This document shows positions 1 to 7,219 of a DNA stretch of 7,756 nt, one piece after another. Where the stretch lies: positions 1 to 7,756 of the forward strand of contig JANQME010000199.1 in NCBI GenBank assembly GCA_028280205.1, in the 5' to 3' direction. The DNA is from Longimicrobiales bacterium. GTDB lineage: Bacteria > Gemmatimonadota > Gemmatimonadetes > Longimicrobiales > Gaopeijiaceae. Both the position numbers and the translations under genes were made by a program. Every line of letters begins with the position of its first letter. The stretch's first letter is position 1. A model generated the notes under the pieces. That model was given only the letters and a program-made list of their open reading frames with translations. It made no database searches and was not told the DNA's origin.

Positions 1-90
1 CCGTCCCGACTCGCCCGTGGAGTAGATCTTCACGGGGAGTGAGACGAGCCCGAAGGCCACGGTGGACGTTCCGATCGCGCGAGCAGCCAT
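1..90 (-). CDS. ku: Prokaryotic Ku protein, N-terminal fragment (gene runs off the left edge)
   Basis: Reading leftwards from the ATG at 90-88 gives 30 uninterrupted codons. They begin MAARAIGTSTVAFGLV and continue with SLPVKIYSTGES. This is the characteristic N-terminus of bacterial Ku: a start followed by R-A-I, then an FGLV...PVK(I/L)YS strand. Ku is a homodimeric ring that threads onto DNA double-strand ends and recruits LigD for non-homologous end joining in the cytoplasm. The family is usually about 250-300 residues, so only about a tenth of the gene is here. The N-terminal match fixes the start. No strong Shine-Dalgarno is visible upstream (91-110 on the minus strand). A full-length LigD lies 2.1 kb away at 2214-4724, which strongly supports the call. 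The usual Trp after R-A-I is Gly here. Whether the rest is intact cannot be seen. Confidence 0.9.
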   Translation of the reverse strand, partial: MAARAIGTSTVAFGLVSLPVKIYSTGESGR

Positions 91-276
91 AGATCGCAAA
101 CGTATGTTCCACTCCGTCCGTCCGGCAACGAAGAACCGTGAAGACGACGATGGGTCACCAGCCGATCACCCGATGAGACGGGGTGCACGGGGCGTACCGA
201 CCCGTACCGAGCTACAGCTTGCGAGCCCCGTGGTTCGGGCCTTGTCCCGCCCTCGGCGAGCGATGAGCTTCGCGCG
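91..276. other. Divergent intergenic region between ku and the cation exchanger
   Basis: These 186 bases separate two genes transcribed away from each other and so should hold both promoters. I see no convincing sigma-70 boxes on either strand. On the minus strand a poor TTGCCG (128-123) and TACGTT (104-99) are 18 bases apart just ahead of ku. They match the consensus too weakly to call. The clearest structure is the direct repeat at 193-210. A small open frame (62-280, plus) crosses the region but overlaps the Ku start and has no recognisable protein character. Confidence 0.6.
193..210. repeat. 8-base direct repeat with a 10-base period
   Basis: CGTACCGA occurs at 193-200 and again at 203-210, so the copies start exactly 10 bases apart, about one helical turn. 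Sites on the same DNA face in a divergent intergenic region are a common operator layout. The repeat is short and could be chance. No regulator is identifiable in the window. Confidence 0.35.
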
Positions 277-1323
277 ATGATCATCGCCTTCATCCTGGGC
301 GGGACGCTCGCCGGGTCGGCTCTCCTGTGGATCGCCTGCGCGCGACTCGAGGAGTCGACCCACCTCCTGGCGCAGCACTACGGGATCCCCGACGCCGTGA
401 AGGGCTCGGTGCTGCTCGCCATCTCGTCGAGCATGCCGGAGCTGGTCACGGCGCTCTTGGCCCCCATGGCGCATAAGGACTTCGAGCTCGGCCTGGCGGC
501 GATCATCGGCTCGGCGATCTACAACATCCTCGTCATCCCGGCCTTCTCCGTGTATGCGCGGGGCCGGGCGCTGAAGGCCAACCGGGACCTGGTCTACCGC
601 GAGGCGCAGTTCTACCTGGTGTCCGTGGCGATGCTCATGCTCATCCTGAGCCTGACCGTCATCTACAACGGCTTCGAACCGACCACGCTGGAGGGTGGAC
701 GGCGCGTCTTCCGAGGCGAGTTCACGCGCACGCTAGCCTTTTTCCCCCTCCTCCTTTACGGCCTGTACCTCTTCATCCAGTTCGAGGAGGTGAAGCGACG
801 GCGTGCCGAAAACCCGCCCCAGGACGGAATTCGTGCGCTTCGGGAGTGGGCTGTGCTCCTGGGCTGTATCGTCCTGATCCTGATCGGGGTCGAGCTTCTC
901 CTGCGCGTCGCGATCACGCTGGGCCGGGCGCTGGAGACGCCGACCTTCTTGTGGGGCATGACGATCGTCGCTGCGGCGACGTCCATCCCGGATACCTTCG
1001 TCAGCGTGCGCGCCTCCGTTCGGGGCCGAATCGAGTCGAGCGTCTCGAACATCCTGGGCAGCAACGTCTTCGATCTGCTCGTGGCGGTCCCGCTCGGCGT
1101 GATGCTCGTAGGCTCGATCCAGGTCAACTTCACTCAGATCGTGCCGATGATGACGTTTCTCATCGTCGCGACGATCGTGATGCTGATCTTCATGCTGCGC
1201 GACATGCAGCTCTCGATGCGCGAGGCGCACGTCATGATGCTGCTGTACGGAGGCTTCGGTTTCTGGATGACGCTCGAAGCGTTCGGCGTCATGGACCTCC
1301 TGGGCGTGCGGGCCGTTCCGTGA
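277..1323 (+). CDS. Sodium/calcium exchanger family (CaCA) membrane antiporter
   Basis: This is a 348-residue integral membrane protein with about ten hydrophobic segments (roughly 1-20, 42-62, 72-94, 110-130, 152-168, 192-212, 226-245, 257-279, 285-307 and 318-340). The basic loop at 171-190 separates the two halves, as in the family. Both inverted alpha repeats are visible. Alpha-1 has SSSMPE (S50-E55), then GSAIYN (G78-N83). Alpha-2 has ATSIPD (A234-D239), then GSNVFD (G261-D266). In characterised prokaryotic exchangers the corresponding Ser/Thr, Glu, Asn and Asp residues form the central cation sites. Alpha-2 has Asp239 where Glu is usual. The length is typical of bacterial members. The ATG at 277 begins directly at transmembrane segment 1, and the Shine-Dalgarno is weak. 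The 3' end overlaps the opposing channel gene by 35 bases. Family assignment is firm. The transported ion (Ca2+/Na+, Ca2+/H+ or another cation) is not determinable. Confidence 0.9.
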   Translation: MIIAFILGGTLAGSALLWIACARLEESTHLLAQHYGIPDAVKGSVLLAISSSMPELVTALLAPMAHKDFELGLAAIIGSAIYNILVIPAFSVYARGRALKANRDLVYREAQFYLVSVAMLMLILSLTVIYNGFEPTTLEGGRRVFRGEFTRTLAFFPLLLYGLYLFIQFEEVKRRRAENPPQDGIRALREWAVLLGCIVLILIGVELLLRVAITLGRALETPTFLWGMTIVAAATSIPDTFVSVRASVRGRIESSVSNILGSNVFDLLVAVPLGVMLVGSIQVNFTQIVPMMTFLIVATIVMLIFMLRDMQLSMREAHVMMLLYGGFGFWMTLEAFGVMDLLGVRAVP

Positions 1324-2146
1324 GCGCTGCGGCGCAGAAGCGGCAGTAGCGGGCGTCCGCGTCCGTCTCGACGTGCTCGCACGAAGGGCACGTCCGCACC
1401 GAGCGTCCTTGTGCACCGAGCTGCGCGATCTCGGCCGTCACGATCCCGGTCGGGACCGCGATGATCCCGTAGCCCAGGATCATGACGAACGCCGCGAGCG
1501 TCTTGCCGAGCGGAGTGATGGGGGCGATGTCGCCGTAGCCGACCGTCGTCAGCGTCACGATCGACCAGTAGACCCCCTGCGGGATGCTGGTGAAGCCGGC
1601 GGGCGCTCCCTCGATCAGGTACATGACCGAGCCGACCACGATGACGATGCAGACGACCGTCACGATGAAGACCGCGATCTTGTAGCGCGCGTTGCGGAGC
1701 GCCATGGAGAGGATGCTCGCCTCGCCGAGGAAGCGCGCCAGCTTGAAGACCCGGAAGACCCGGATGACCCGCAGAACACGGATCACGGCCAGATACTGTC
1801 CGCCCGGGAGCGCGAGGCTCAGGTAGGTCGGGAGGATCGAGAGGAGGTCGATGATCCCGTAGAAGGAGCGCGTGTATGCGCGCACGGGGCGCACGCACCA
1901 GATCCTGACCGCGTACTCGGCGGTGAAGAGCGCGGTGAAGCCCCACTCGATCGCGATGAGCGTGTCGGCGTGGCGTTCGCGGAAGCTCGCCACGGAGTCC
2001 AGCATCACGACCGCGACACTGGCCAGGATGAGCAGGATGAGGATCGCGTCGAACCAGCGTCCCGGGCCGGGCTCGTGGCCGAAGATGACCTCGTATGTCC
2101 GGCCCCTGAGGGTGTCCGGAGGTGCAGCGGGTCCGGGTGCTACCAT
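1289..2146 (-). CDS. Six-transmembrane voltage-gated potassium channel with C-terminal zinc ribbon
   Basis: The 285-residue protein has the classic voltage-gated ion channel layout: S1 about 32-50, S2 about 66-84, S3 about 94-112, S4 about 119-140, S5 about 156-178, pore loop 187-206 and S6 about 214-240. S4 carries a basic residue every third position (R123, R126, R129, R132, K135, R138), the mark of a voltage sensor. The K+ selectivity filter TTVGYGD is at 200-206. A short cytoplasmic tail then holds two cysteine pairs, CPSC (253-256) and CRFC (268-271), spaced as a small zinc ribbon. Family members assemble as tetramers and pass K+ through the inner membrane. The start is well supported: AGAGGAG lies four bases before the ATG. 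The final ten or so codons are antisense to the end of the exchanger gene. K+ selectivity is inferred from the filter. The role of the zinc ribbon is unknown. Confidence 0.95.
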   Translation of the reverse strand: MVAPGPAAPPDTLRGRTYEVIFGHEPGPGRWFDAILILLILASVAVVMLDSVASFRERHADTLIAIEWGFTALFTAEYAVRIWCVRPVRAYTRSFYGIIDLLSILPTYLSLALPGGQYLAVIRVLRVIRVFRVFKLARFLGEASILSMALRNARYKIAVFIVTVVCIVIVVGSVMYLIEGAPAGFTSIPQGVYWSIVTLTTVGYGDIAPITPLGKTLAAFVMILGYGIIAVPTGIVTAEIAQLGAQGRSVRTCPSCEHVETDADARYCRFCAAALTERPARPGGP

Positions 2147-2150
2147 CGGG

Positions 2151-2157
2151 CTCCTCT
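2151..2157 (-). promoter_or_regulatory. Shine-Dalgarno site of the potassium channel gene
   Basis: On the minus strand AGAGGAG is followed by a four-base spacer and the ATG at 2146-2144. It is the clearest ribosome-binding site in the window and fixes the channel start. Confidence 0.7.
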
Positions 2158-2179
2158 GGGCGTGGTGGGCGCCGCCGGG

Positions 2180-2208
2180 AAGCTAATGGGTCCCGCTCCG
2201 AGTAGCTT
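2180..2208. repeat. Short inverted repeat in the channel/ligD divergent spacer
   Basis: AAGCTA (2180-2185) and TAGCTT (2203-2208) are perfect reverse complements separated by 17 bases. They lie within the 67-base spacer that must hold the 5' signals of both the channel and ligD. It could be an operator half-site pair, but a 6-base match in such a spacer is not far from chance. Confidence 0.25.
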
Positions 2209-2213
2209 GCCCC

Positions 2214-4724
2214 ATGACCCCCTCCCGAGACGAACGCCTCGCGTCGTATCGCGAGAAGCGCACCGCCTCGCGCACGCCCGAACCGTTCGGTGGCCGGGTG
2301 GTGGCGGGCGGCAGCATCTTCGTGGTGCAGAAGCACGCCGCGCGTGCGTTGCATTGGGACCTCCGTCTCGAGCTCGACGGGGTGCTCCTCTCGTGGGCGA
2401 TTCCGAAGGGGCCGTCTCCGAACCAGGCGGACAAGCGCCTCGCGATGCAGACGGAGGACCACCCGCTCGAGTACGCGGAGTTCGAGGGGGTGATCCCGGC
2501 GGGCGAGTACGGAGCCGGTGCGATGATCGTGTGGGACCGCGGCGTGTGGACGCCGCTGGAGGATCCTCACGCGGGCCTCGAGAAGGGCAAGCTCCTCTTC
2601 GACCTGCACGGCCACAAGCTGCTGGGCCGTTGGACGCTGGTGAAGACGAAACAGGCGCCCAACTCCTGGCTCCTCATCAAGGAGCGGGACGCGTACCTCG
2701 ACCCGGACGCGGAGACCGAGGACTACCCCGACGACTCGATCTACTCGGGCCTCACCGTGGAGGAGTTCCCCCATGCGGACGAGCGCGCCGCGGAGCTCGG
2801 CGCGCGGGTGGCCGAGGCCGGGGCGGCCGAGGGGACGGTCCGCGCAAAGGACGTCGACCTCGTGCTCGCTACGGCGGAGGAGCGCCCGTTCAGCCGGAAG
2901 GGGTGGATCTTCGAGCTCAAGTACGACGGGTATCGGCTCCTGGCCGAGCGGACAGCTCGCGAGGCGTTCCTGCGCTCCCGCGCCGGACACGATCTTACCG
3001 CCACGTTCCCCGAGATCGCCCGGGCCGTTCGGGGTCTGCCCTACGAGGGCCTCGTGCTCGACGGTGAAGTGGTCGTGAACGACTCGGACGGAATGCCGTC
3101 GTTCGGCCGCCTTCAGCGGCGCGGTCGGATCCTCAACCGGCTCGACGCGCTGCGCGCCGGCGTCGAGCTTCCGGCCGTCTTCCACGCCTTCGATCTGCTG
3201 GGGCTGGAGGGCCGCGACCTGCGCCCGCTCCCGCTCACGGTGCGCAAGGAGTTCCTGCGGGAGCTTCTCCCGACCGTGGGCCCGATCCGCTACGTCGACC
3301 ACATCGCCGAGCGGGGCGAGACGATGTTCGAGCACGTCGAGCGGATGGGCCTGGAGGGAATCGTCGGTAAGCGAGCCGACGCGCCGTACCGCGGCGGACG
3401 ATCGAGGAGTTGGCTGAAGGTCCGGACCGTCCGCACCGGCGACTTCGTGGTGGTCGGGTGGAGCGAGCAGAAGGACGCGCCGGACGTGCTCGGCTCGATC
3501 CATGTGGCCCGCCACCAGGACGACGAGCTGGTCTACGCCGGGAGCGTGGGGAGCGGCTTCACCGACGCCGGGCTGACGGACACCCTCGAGGCGCTCCGGG
3601 AGATCGAGGTCGACGAGGCCCCGTGCGCCTCCGGTCCCGTGCCGACGGGGGCGGGACACCACTGGACGCGCCCCACCCTCGTGGCCGAGGTACGGTACAA
3701 CGAGCTCACGGAGCAGGGCGTGCTCCGGCAGCCGTCGTTCGTGCGTTTCCGCGATGACCGTGCCCCTGAGGAGTGCGGGGAGATCACCGCACGCTCGCCG
3801 GACGAGGAGCCGGTCGCGATCGAGCTCGAGGAGCCGAAGGAGGTGCCCTTCACGAACCTCGACAAGGTCTTCTGGCCTGAGGAGGGCTACACGAAGGGCG
3901 ACCTGATCGAGTACCACCGGGCGATCGCGCGCTGGATGCTCCCCTACCTCGACGATCGCCCGCTCGTGATGACGCGCTACCCGGACGGGATCGAGGGCAA
4001 GTCGTTCTTCCAGAAGGATGCGCCGCCGTACGCACCCGACTGGCTTCGGACCGTGACGGTATGGAGCGAGGGGAGCGAGCGGGAGCTCTCGTACTTCGTT
4101 GCCGAGGACGTCGAGTCGCTCCTCTACGTCGTCAACATGGGCACGATCCCGATCCACGTGTGGTCGAGCCGGATCGAGTCGCTGGCGGAGCCCGACTGGT
4201 GCATCCTCGACCTCGACCCCAAGGACGCCCCCTTCGCGGACGTGGTGCGGATCGCCCGCACGATCCACGAGCTGTGCGACGACATCGAGCTGCCGTGCTT
4301 CACGAAAACGAGCGGATCCTCGGGGATCCATCTGCTCGTGCCGCTCGCCGGGCGCCTCACGTACGAACAGTCGCGGGCGCTGGGACAGCTCCTGGGCCGG
4401 GTGATCGTCGCCGAGCTTCCGAAGATCGCGACGCTGACAAGGAATCCGGGGCGGCGGGAGGGGAAGGTCTACGTGGACTTCGTGCAGAACGGACACGGCC
4501 GCCTTCTGGTCGCTCCCTTCACCGTGCGGCCGAAGCCCGGCGCTCCGGTGTCGATCCCCCTCCTGCGCGAGGAACTCACGGACGAGCTGCGGATCGAGGA
4601 TTTCTCGATCGCCAACGTGCCGGAGCGCATGGAGCGGCTCGGCGAGGATCCGCTGGCACCCGTGCTGGAGCTGGAGCTGGACCTGCTCGGAGCACTCGAG
4701 CGGCTCTCGGGCTGGTTCGACTGA
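2214..4724 (+). CDS. ligD: ATP-dependent DNA ligase D (phosphoesterase-ligase-polymerase)
   Basis: This 836-residue protein is the multifunctional end-processing enzyme of bacterial non-homologous end joining. Residues about 1-160 are the 3'-phosphoesterase domain. H41, H47, D49, R51, H83 and Y87 match the catalytic set known from Pseudomonas LigD. Residues about 210-515 are the ATP-dependent ligase: nucleotidyl-transfer motif ELKYDGYR with nucleophile K236, SRAG at 255-258, LDGE at 282-285, FDLL at 326-329, EGIVGKR at 381-387 and WLKVR at 400-404, followed by the OB fold. Residues about 546-800 are the primase-like polymerase: GKSFFQK at 595-601, metal-binding DLDP (D666, D668), SGSSGIH at 700-706 and a third Asp, D755, in YVDF. 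All three active sites look intact. The domain order and length resemble Pseudomonas LigD (about 840 residues), not the polymerase-first mycobacterial order. The ATG gives the usual N-terminus, although its Shine-Dalgarno is weak. The partner gene ku begins at 90 on the other strand. Confidence 0.97.
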   Translation: MTPSRDERLASYREKRTASRTPEPFGGRVVAGGSIFVVQKHAARALHWDLRLELDGVLLSWAIPKGPSPNQADKRLAMQTEDHPLEYAEFEGVIPAGEYGAGAMIVWDRGVWTPLEDPHAGLEKGKLLFDLHGHKLLGRWTLVKTKQAPNSWLLIKERDAYLDPDAETEDYPDDSIYSGLTVEEFPHADERAAELGARVAEAGAAEGTVRAKDVDLVLATAEERPFSRKGWIFELKYDGYRLLAERTAREAFLRSRAGHDLTATFPEIARAVRGLPYEGLVLDGEVVVNDSDGMPSFGRLQRRGRILNRLDALRAGVELPAVFHAFDLLGLEGRDLRPLPLTVRKEFLRELLPTVGPIRYVDHIAERGETMFEHVERMGLEGIVGKRADAPYRGGRSRSWLKVRTVRTGDFVVVGWSEQKDAPDVLGSIHVARHQDDELVYAGSVGSGFTDAGLTDTLEALREIEVDEAPCASGPVPTGAGHHWTRPTLVAEVRYNELTEQGVLRQPSFVRFRDDRAPEECGEITARSPDEEPVAIELEEPKEVPFTNLDKVFWPEEGYTKGDLIEYHRAIARWMLPYLDDRPLVMTRYPDGIEGKSFFQKDAPPYAPDWLRTVTVWSEGSERELSYFVAEDVESLLYVVNMGTIPIHVWSSRIESLAEPDWCILDLDPKDAPFADVVRIARTIHELCDDIELPCFTKTSGSSGIHLLVPLAGRLTYEQSRALGQLLGRVIVAELPKIATLTRNPGRREGKVYVDFVQNGHGRLLVAPFTVRPKPGAPVSIPLLREELTDELRIEDFSIANVPERMERLGEDPLAPVLELELDLLGALERLSGWFD

Positions 4725-4826
4725 GCGGCGTCCGGAACCGCGAGGGTGACCGAGGTGTCTTGCGCGGGACGCAGCAGCCCGAAGTGACCCTTGTAGAAGG
4801 CGCGCGCGGAAACGCCTCCCCCGCTC
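4725..4826. other. Intergenic region between ligD and the TonB-dependent receptor gene
   Basis: These 102 bases contain no open frame of note. I find no strong hairpin followed by a T-run that would make a convincing intrinsic terminator, only 4-base stems such as TGCG/CGCA inside it. An AGAAGG (4795-4800) resembles a Shine-Dalgarno but lies 26 bases before the receptor's TTG, farther than usual. Whether the receptor has its own promoter here cannot be decided by eye. Confidence 0.5.
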
Positions 4827-7217
4827 TTGATCCGTACTCGTCTCGTCGGCCCGGTCGCCCGAGCCTCGTTCCGAAACGCCTGCCTCGCAGCTCTCGCGAC
4901 CGCTCTTCTGGCGGGTGCATCCGCGCAGGCTCAGGGGCAGCAGGCGACCGTGCAGGGTGGGGTCCACGACGAGCAGGGGGCCGCCGTGTACGGCGCGACG
5001 GTCTCGCTTTTCCGCGGCGAGACCCGGCTGTACGCCGCCGACACCGACCGACTCGGGTCGTTCCGGATCTCCGAGGTCCGGCCGGGCGCGTACGATCTTC
5101 GCGTCCAGGCCCTCGGGTACAGCGAGTTCTCCGAGACCGTCGAGCTGAGCTCGGGGGAGACACTGGAGGTCGACGTCCGAGTCGAGGCCGCCGCGATCCA
5201 GCTCGAGGGCATCGACGTGGAGGCGGTGCGGAGCCGCGAGCGCATCCGGTTCGAAGAACTCGGCGGCGCGACCATCCGCGAGCTCGAGCTCGAGGAGCTG
5301 CGCCTGGTCCCCGGCGTCGGCGAGCCCGATCCGGTGCGCGCCATCGAGGTCCTGCCGGGGGTCGTGTCGACCTCCGACTTCTCGGCGGCCTTTCACGTGC
5401 GTGGAGGCTCCCAGGATCAGAACCTCATTCTGCTCGACGGGGTGCCGATCTACTCGCCCTTCCATCTGGGCGGGCTCTTCTCGGTCTTCAACGCGGACAT
5501 GATCGACAGGGTCGAGCTCCAGTCCGGCGGCTTCGCGGCCGAGCACGGAGGTCGGGTCTCGTCGGTTCTCGACATCGAGAGCGACGTCGGAGAGGGCGAC
5601 TTCGGCGTCGACGCCGCCGTCTCCCTCCTGGCGACGCGGGTCGCGGTGGGCGGACGGCTGCCGGACGCCGTGGCGGGCGCGCTGGGTCAGTCGAGCATGA
5701 ACTACCGGGTCTCGGCTCGGAGGTCCTACTTCGACGTCCTCTTCAGGCCCGCGTTCGACTTCCCCTACCACCTCACCGACCTCCAGACCTTCGTCGAGGG
5801 GTGGTCGCCGGGTGGGGATCGGCTGACGTTCACGGGCTACCTCGGCCGGGACGTCTTCGACCTGACCTCCCTCGACGCCGACGACTTCCCCCTGCGTATC
5901 GACTGGGACTGGGGCAACGACGCCGTCGGCGTCGGGTGGACGCGCCCGCGACGGGGCGGCGGGTCGCTCTCGATGCGCGCGAACTTCAGCCGCTTCGGCA
6001 CGGGGCTGCTCTTCCCGGACTTCGAAGACACCGACTTCCGCAGCCGCATCCAGCAGGCCCAGGTGGGGATCGATCTGGATGCGCGGCCCGGAGTGCGCTG
6101 GGCCTTCCAGCTCGGCGCCTCCGCCGAGCGGACGTCGTATGCGAACAGCTTCGCCACCGGGGGGACGACATTCGGGAGCGGGGACGGTCGGGGGTGGCTG
6201 TACGGGGCGTACGCGCAGGCTCGCTGGTCGCAGCCCCGGGCGTGGCTGGTGGAGGCCGGGCTCCGCGCCGACGCCTTCCGGCCCGATCCCGGCTCGCCCA
6301 TTCTCGAGCTCTCGCCGCGCTTCGCGGTGAAGCGCTTCTTCGCCGGTGGAGACCTGGCGGTCAAGCTGGCCGGGGGCCGCTACACCCAGTTTCTCCACTC
6401 GCTGCGCGACGAGGAGCTCCCTCTCGGTCTCGATGTCTGGGTGCTTTCGGGCGAGCGGGCGCCCCACACGGTCTCGGACCAGCTCCAGCTCGGTCTGGAG
6501 GGGTACCGCGACGTCGACTGGTTCTGGTCCGTCGAAGGCTACGTGCGGACCTTCGACGGGGTGGTCACGCTCAATACGGCGGACGACCCCAACGACCCGC
6601 TCGACGACATCCTCGCGGGCGACGGGTTGTCGTACGGCGTGGACCTCCTGCTGCGAAAGGAGACCGGAGCGGTCAACGGTTGGGTCGCGCTCTCCTTTCT
6701 CAAGGCGGACCGCACGTTCCCCGACCTCCTTTCGCCGCTCGCCGACGCGCCGGAGATCACGTACCCCCCCATCTTCGACCGGCGCGTGGACCTCGACTTC
6801 GTTCTGCGCTATCCCGCCCCGTGGGGCTGGGAAGGTGGCGTGCGCTGGAATTTCGGCACCGGAATCCCGTACACGCGCGCGCTAGGGTCGTACGGGTACT
6901 ATGCGCCGCGCTACGTAGAGGGGGGCGGACTCGACTGGACGGGTGAGCCGGGGGACGACGGTCCGGCGGGCTTCGGGGTCGTGCTCGGGGAGCGCAATGC
7001 GTCGCGCTACCCCACGTACCACCGACTCGATCTGAGCTTCCGCCGCACCTTCCCCAAGTCGTGGGGCGTCCTCACCCCGTACGTGAACCTGGTCAACGTC
7101 TACAACCAGCGGAACGTGCTCTTCTACTTCTACCAGTACGACCAGGCGCCGGCGACACGCTCGGGGGTGTCGATGTTCCCGATCCTGCCGACCGTGGGAC
7201 TGGAGATCTCGTTCTGA
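4827..7217 (+). CDS. TonB-dependent outer-membrane receptor with carboxypeptidase-regulatory-like domain
   Basis: The 796-residue protein begins with a signal peptide: basic residues at 3-16, a hydrophobic core at about 18-32 and probable cleavage after AQA near residue 36. Residues about 40-120 form a carboxypeptidase-regulatory-like beta-sandwich (GAAVYGATVSLF, then FRISEVRPGAYDLRV). LEGIDVEA at 126-133 sits where this family carries its TonB-box-like strand. The plug domain spans about 145-255 and includes VRGG (191-194), LLDGVPIY (202-209) and DRVELQSGGF (227-236). The rest is a beta-barrel ending in a C-terminal Phe, the usual outer-membrane assembly signal. Such receptors import a bound substrate using the TonB-ExbBD system, and the substrate here is unknown. 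The start is taken as TTG at 4827: an in-frame TAG lies at 4794-4796, there is no ATG or GTG between, and a later start would damage the signal peptide. The lipoprotein gene begins inside its stop codon. Confidence 0.93.
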   Translation: MIRTRLVGPVARASFRNACLAALATALLAGASAQAQGQQATVQGGVHDEQGAAVYGATVSLFRGETRLYAADTDRLGSFRISEVRPGAYDLRVQALGYSEFSETVELSSGETLEVDVRVEAAAIQLEGIDVEAVRSRERIRFEELGGATIRELELEELRLVPGVGEPDPVRAIEVLPGVVSTSDFSAAFHVRGGSQDQNLILLDGVPIYSPFHLGGLFSVFNADMIDRVELQSGGFAAEHGGRVSSVLDIESDVGEGDFGVDAAVSLLATRVAVGGRLPDAVAGALGQSSMNYRVSARRSYFDVLFRPAFDFPYHLTDLQTFVEGWSPGGDRLTFTGYLGRDVFDLTSLDADDFPLRIDWDWGNDAVGVGWTRPRRGGGSLSMRANFSRFGTGLLFPDFEDTDFRSRIQQAQVGIDLDARPGVRWAFQLGASAERTSYANSFATGGTTFGSGDGRGWLYGAYAQARWSQPRAWLVEAGLRADAFRPDPGSPILELSPRFAVKRFFAGGDLAVKLAGGRYTQFLHSLRDEELPLGLDVWVLSGERAPHTVSDQLQLGLEGYRDVDWFWSVEGYVRTFDGVVTLNTADDPNDPLDDILAGDGLSYGVDLLLRKETGAVNGWVALSFLKADRTFPDLLSPLADAPEITYPPIFDRRVDLDFVLRYPAPWGWEGGVRWNFGTGIPYTRALGSYGYYAPRYVEGGGLDWTGEPGDDGPAGFGVVLGERNASRYPTYHRLDLSFRRTFPKSWGVLTPYVNLVNVYNQRNVLFYFYQYDQAPATRSGVSMFPILPTVGLEISF

Positions 7218-7219
7218 TG
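7215..7219 (+). promoter_or_regulatory. TGATG stop-start overlap coupling receptor and lipoprotein
   Basis: The receptor stop TGA (7215-7217) and the lipoprotein start ATG (7217-7219) share one base. This arrangement usually reflects re-initiation by the terminating ribosome, so the two proteins are probably made together from one transcript. Confidence 0.75.

Noticed and set aside
62..280. A 72-codon plus-strand frame in front of the exchanger
   Set aside because: It is antisense to the Ku start, has no recognisable motif or Shine-Dalgarno, and ends by overlapping the exchanger's ATG. It is most likely a chance frame.
207..2210. A shared AGCTTGC, preceded by CCGAG, at 207-222 and 2198-2210, upstream of the exchanger and of ligD
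   Set aside because: The spacing between the two parts differs (4 bases versus 1). A 7-base match between two spacers of this size is expected by chance, so it does not support a common operator.
1373..3067. A 564-codon plus-strand frame across the channel and the start of ligD
   Set aside because: It runs antisense to the channel, with its unmistakable S4 and TTVGYGD filter, and then out of frame with the LigD phosphoesterase. Its composition is charged and repetitive, without domain character.
4725..4826. A possible terminator after ligD
   Set aside because: Only 4-base stems are visible and none is followed by a T-run, so it does not qualify as an intrinsic terminator.
1134..6467. A 1777-codon open frame on the minus strand, antisense to ligD and most of the receptor gene
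   Set aside because: Its translation is a low-complexity run of R, D, E, H, P and G with no domain. It is the expected shadow of high-GC codon usage opposite two well-identified genes, and it crosses the channel gene in a different frame.
4061..6946. A 961-codon open frame on the plus strand spanning the ligD 3' end and the receptor gene
   Set aside because: It is Arg/Gly/Ala-rich with no motifs, and it is out of frame with the clear polymerase domain of LigD and the receptor plug and barrel. It is a GC-driven shadow.
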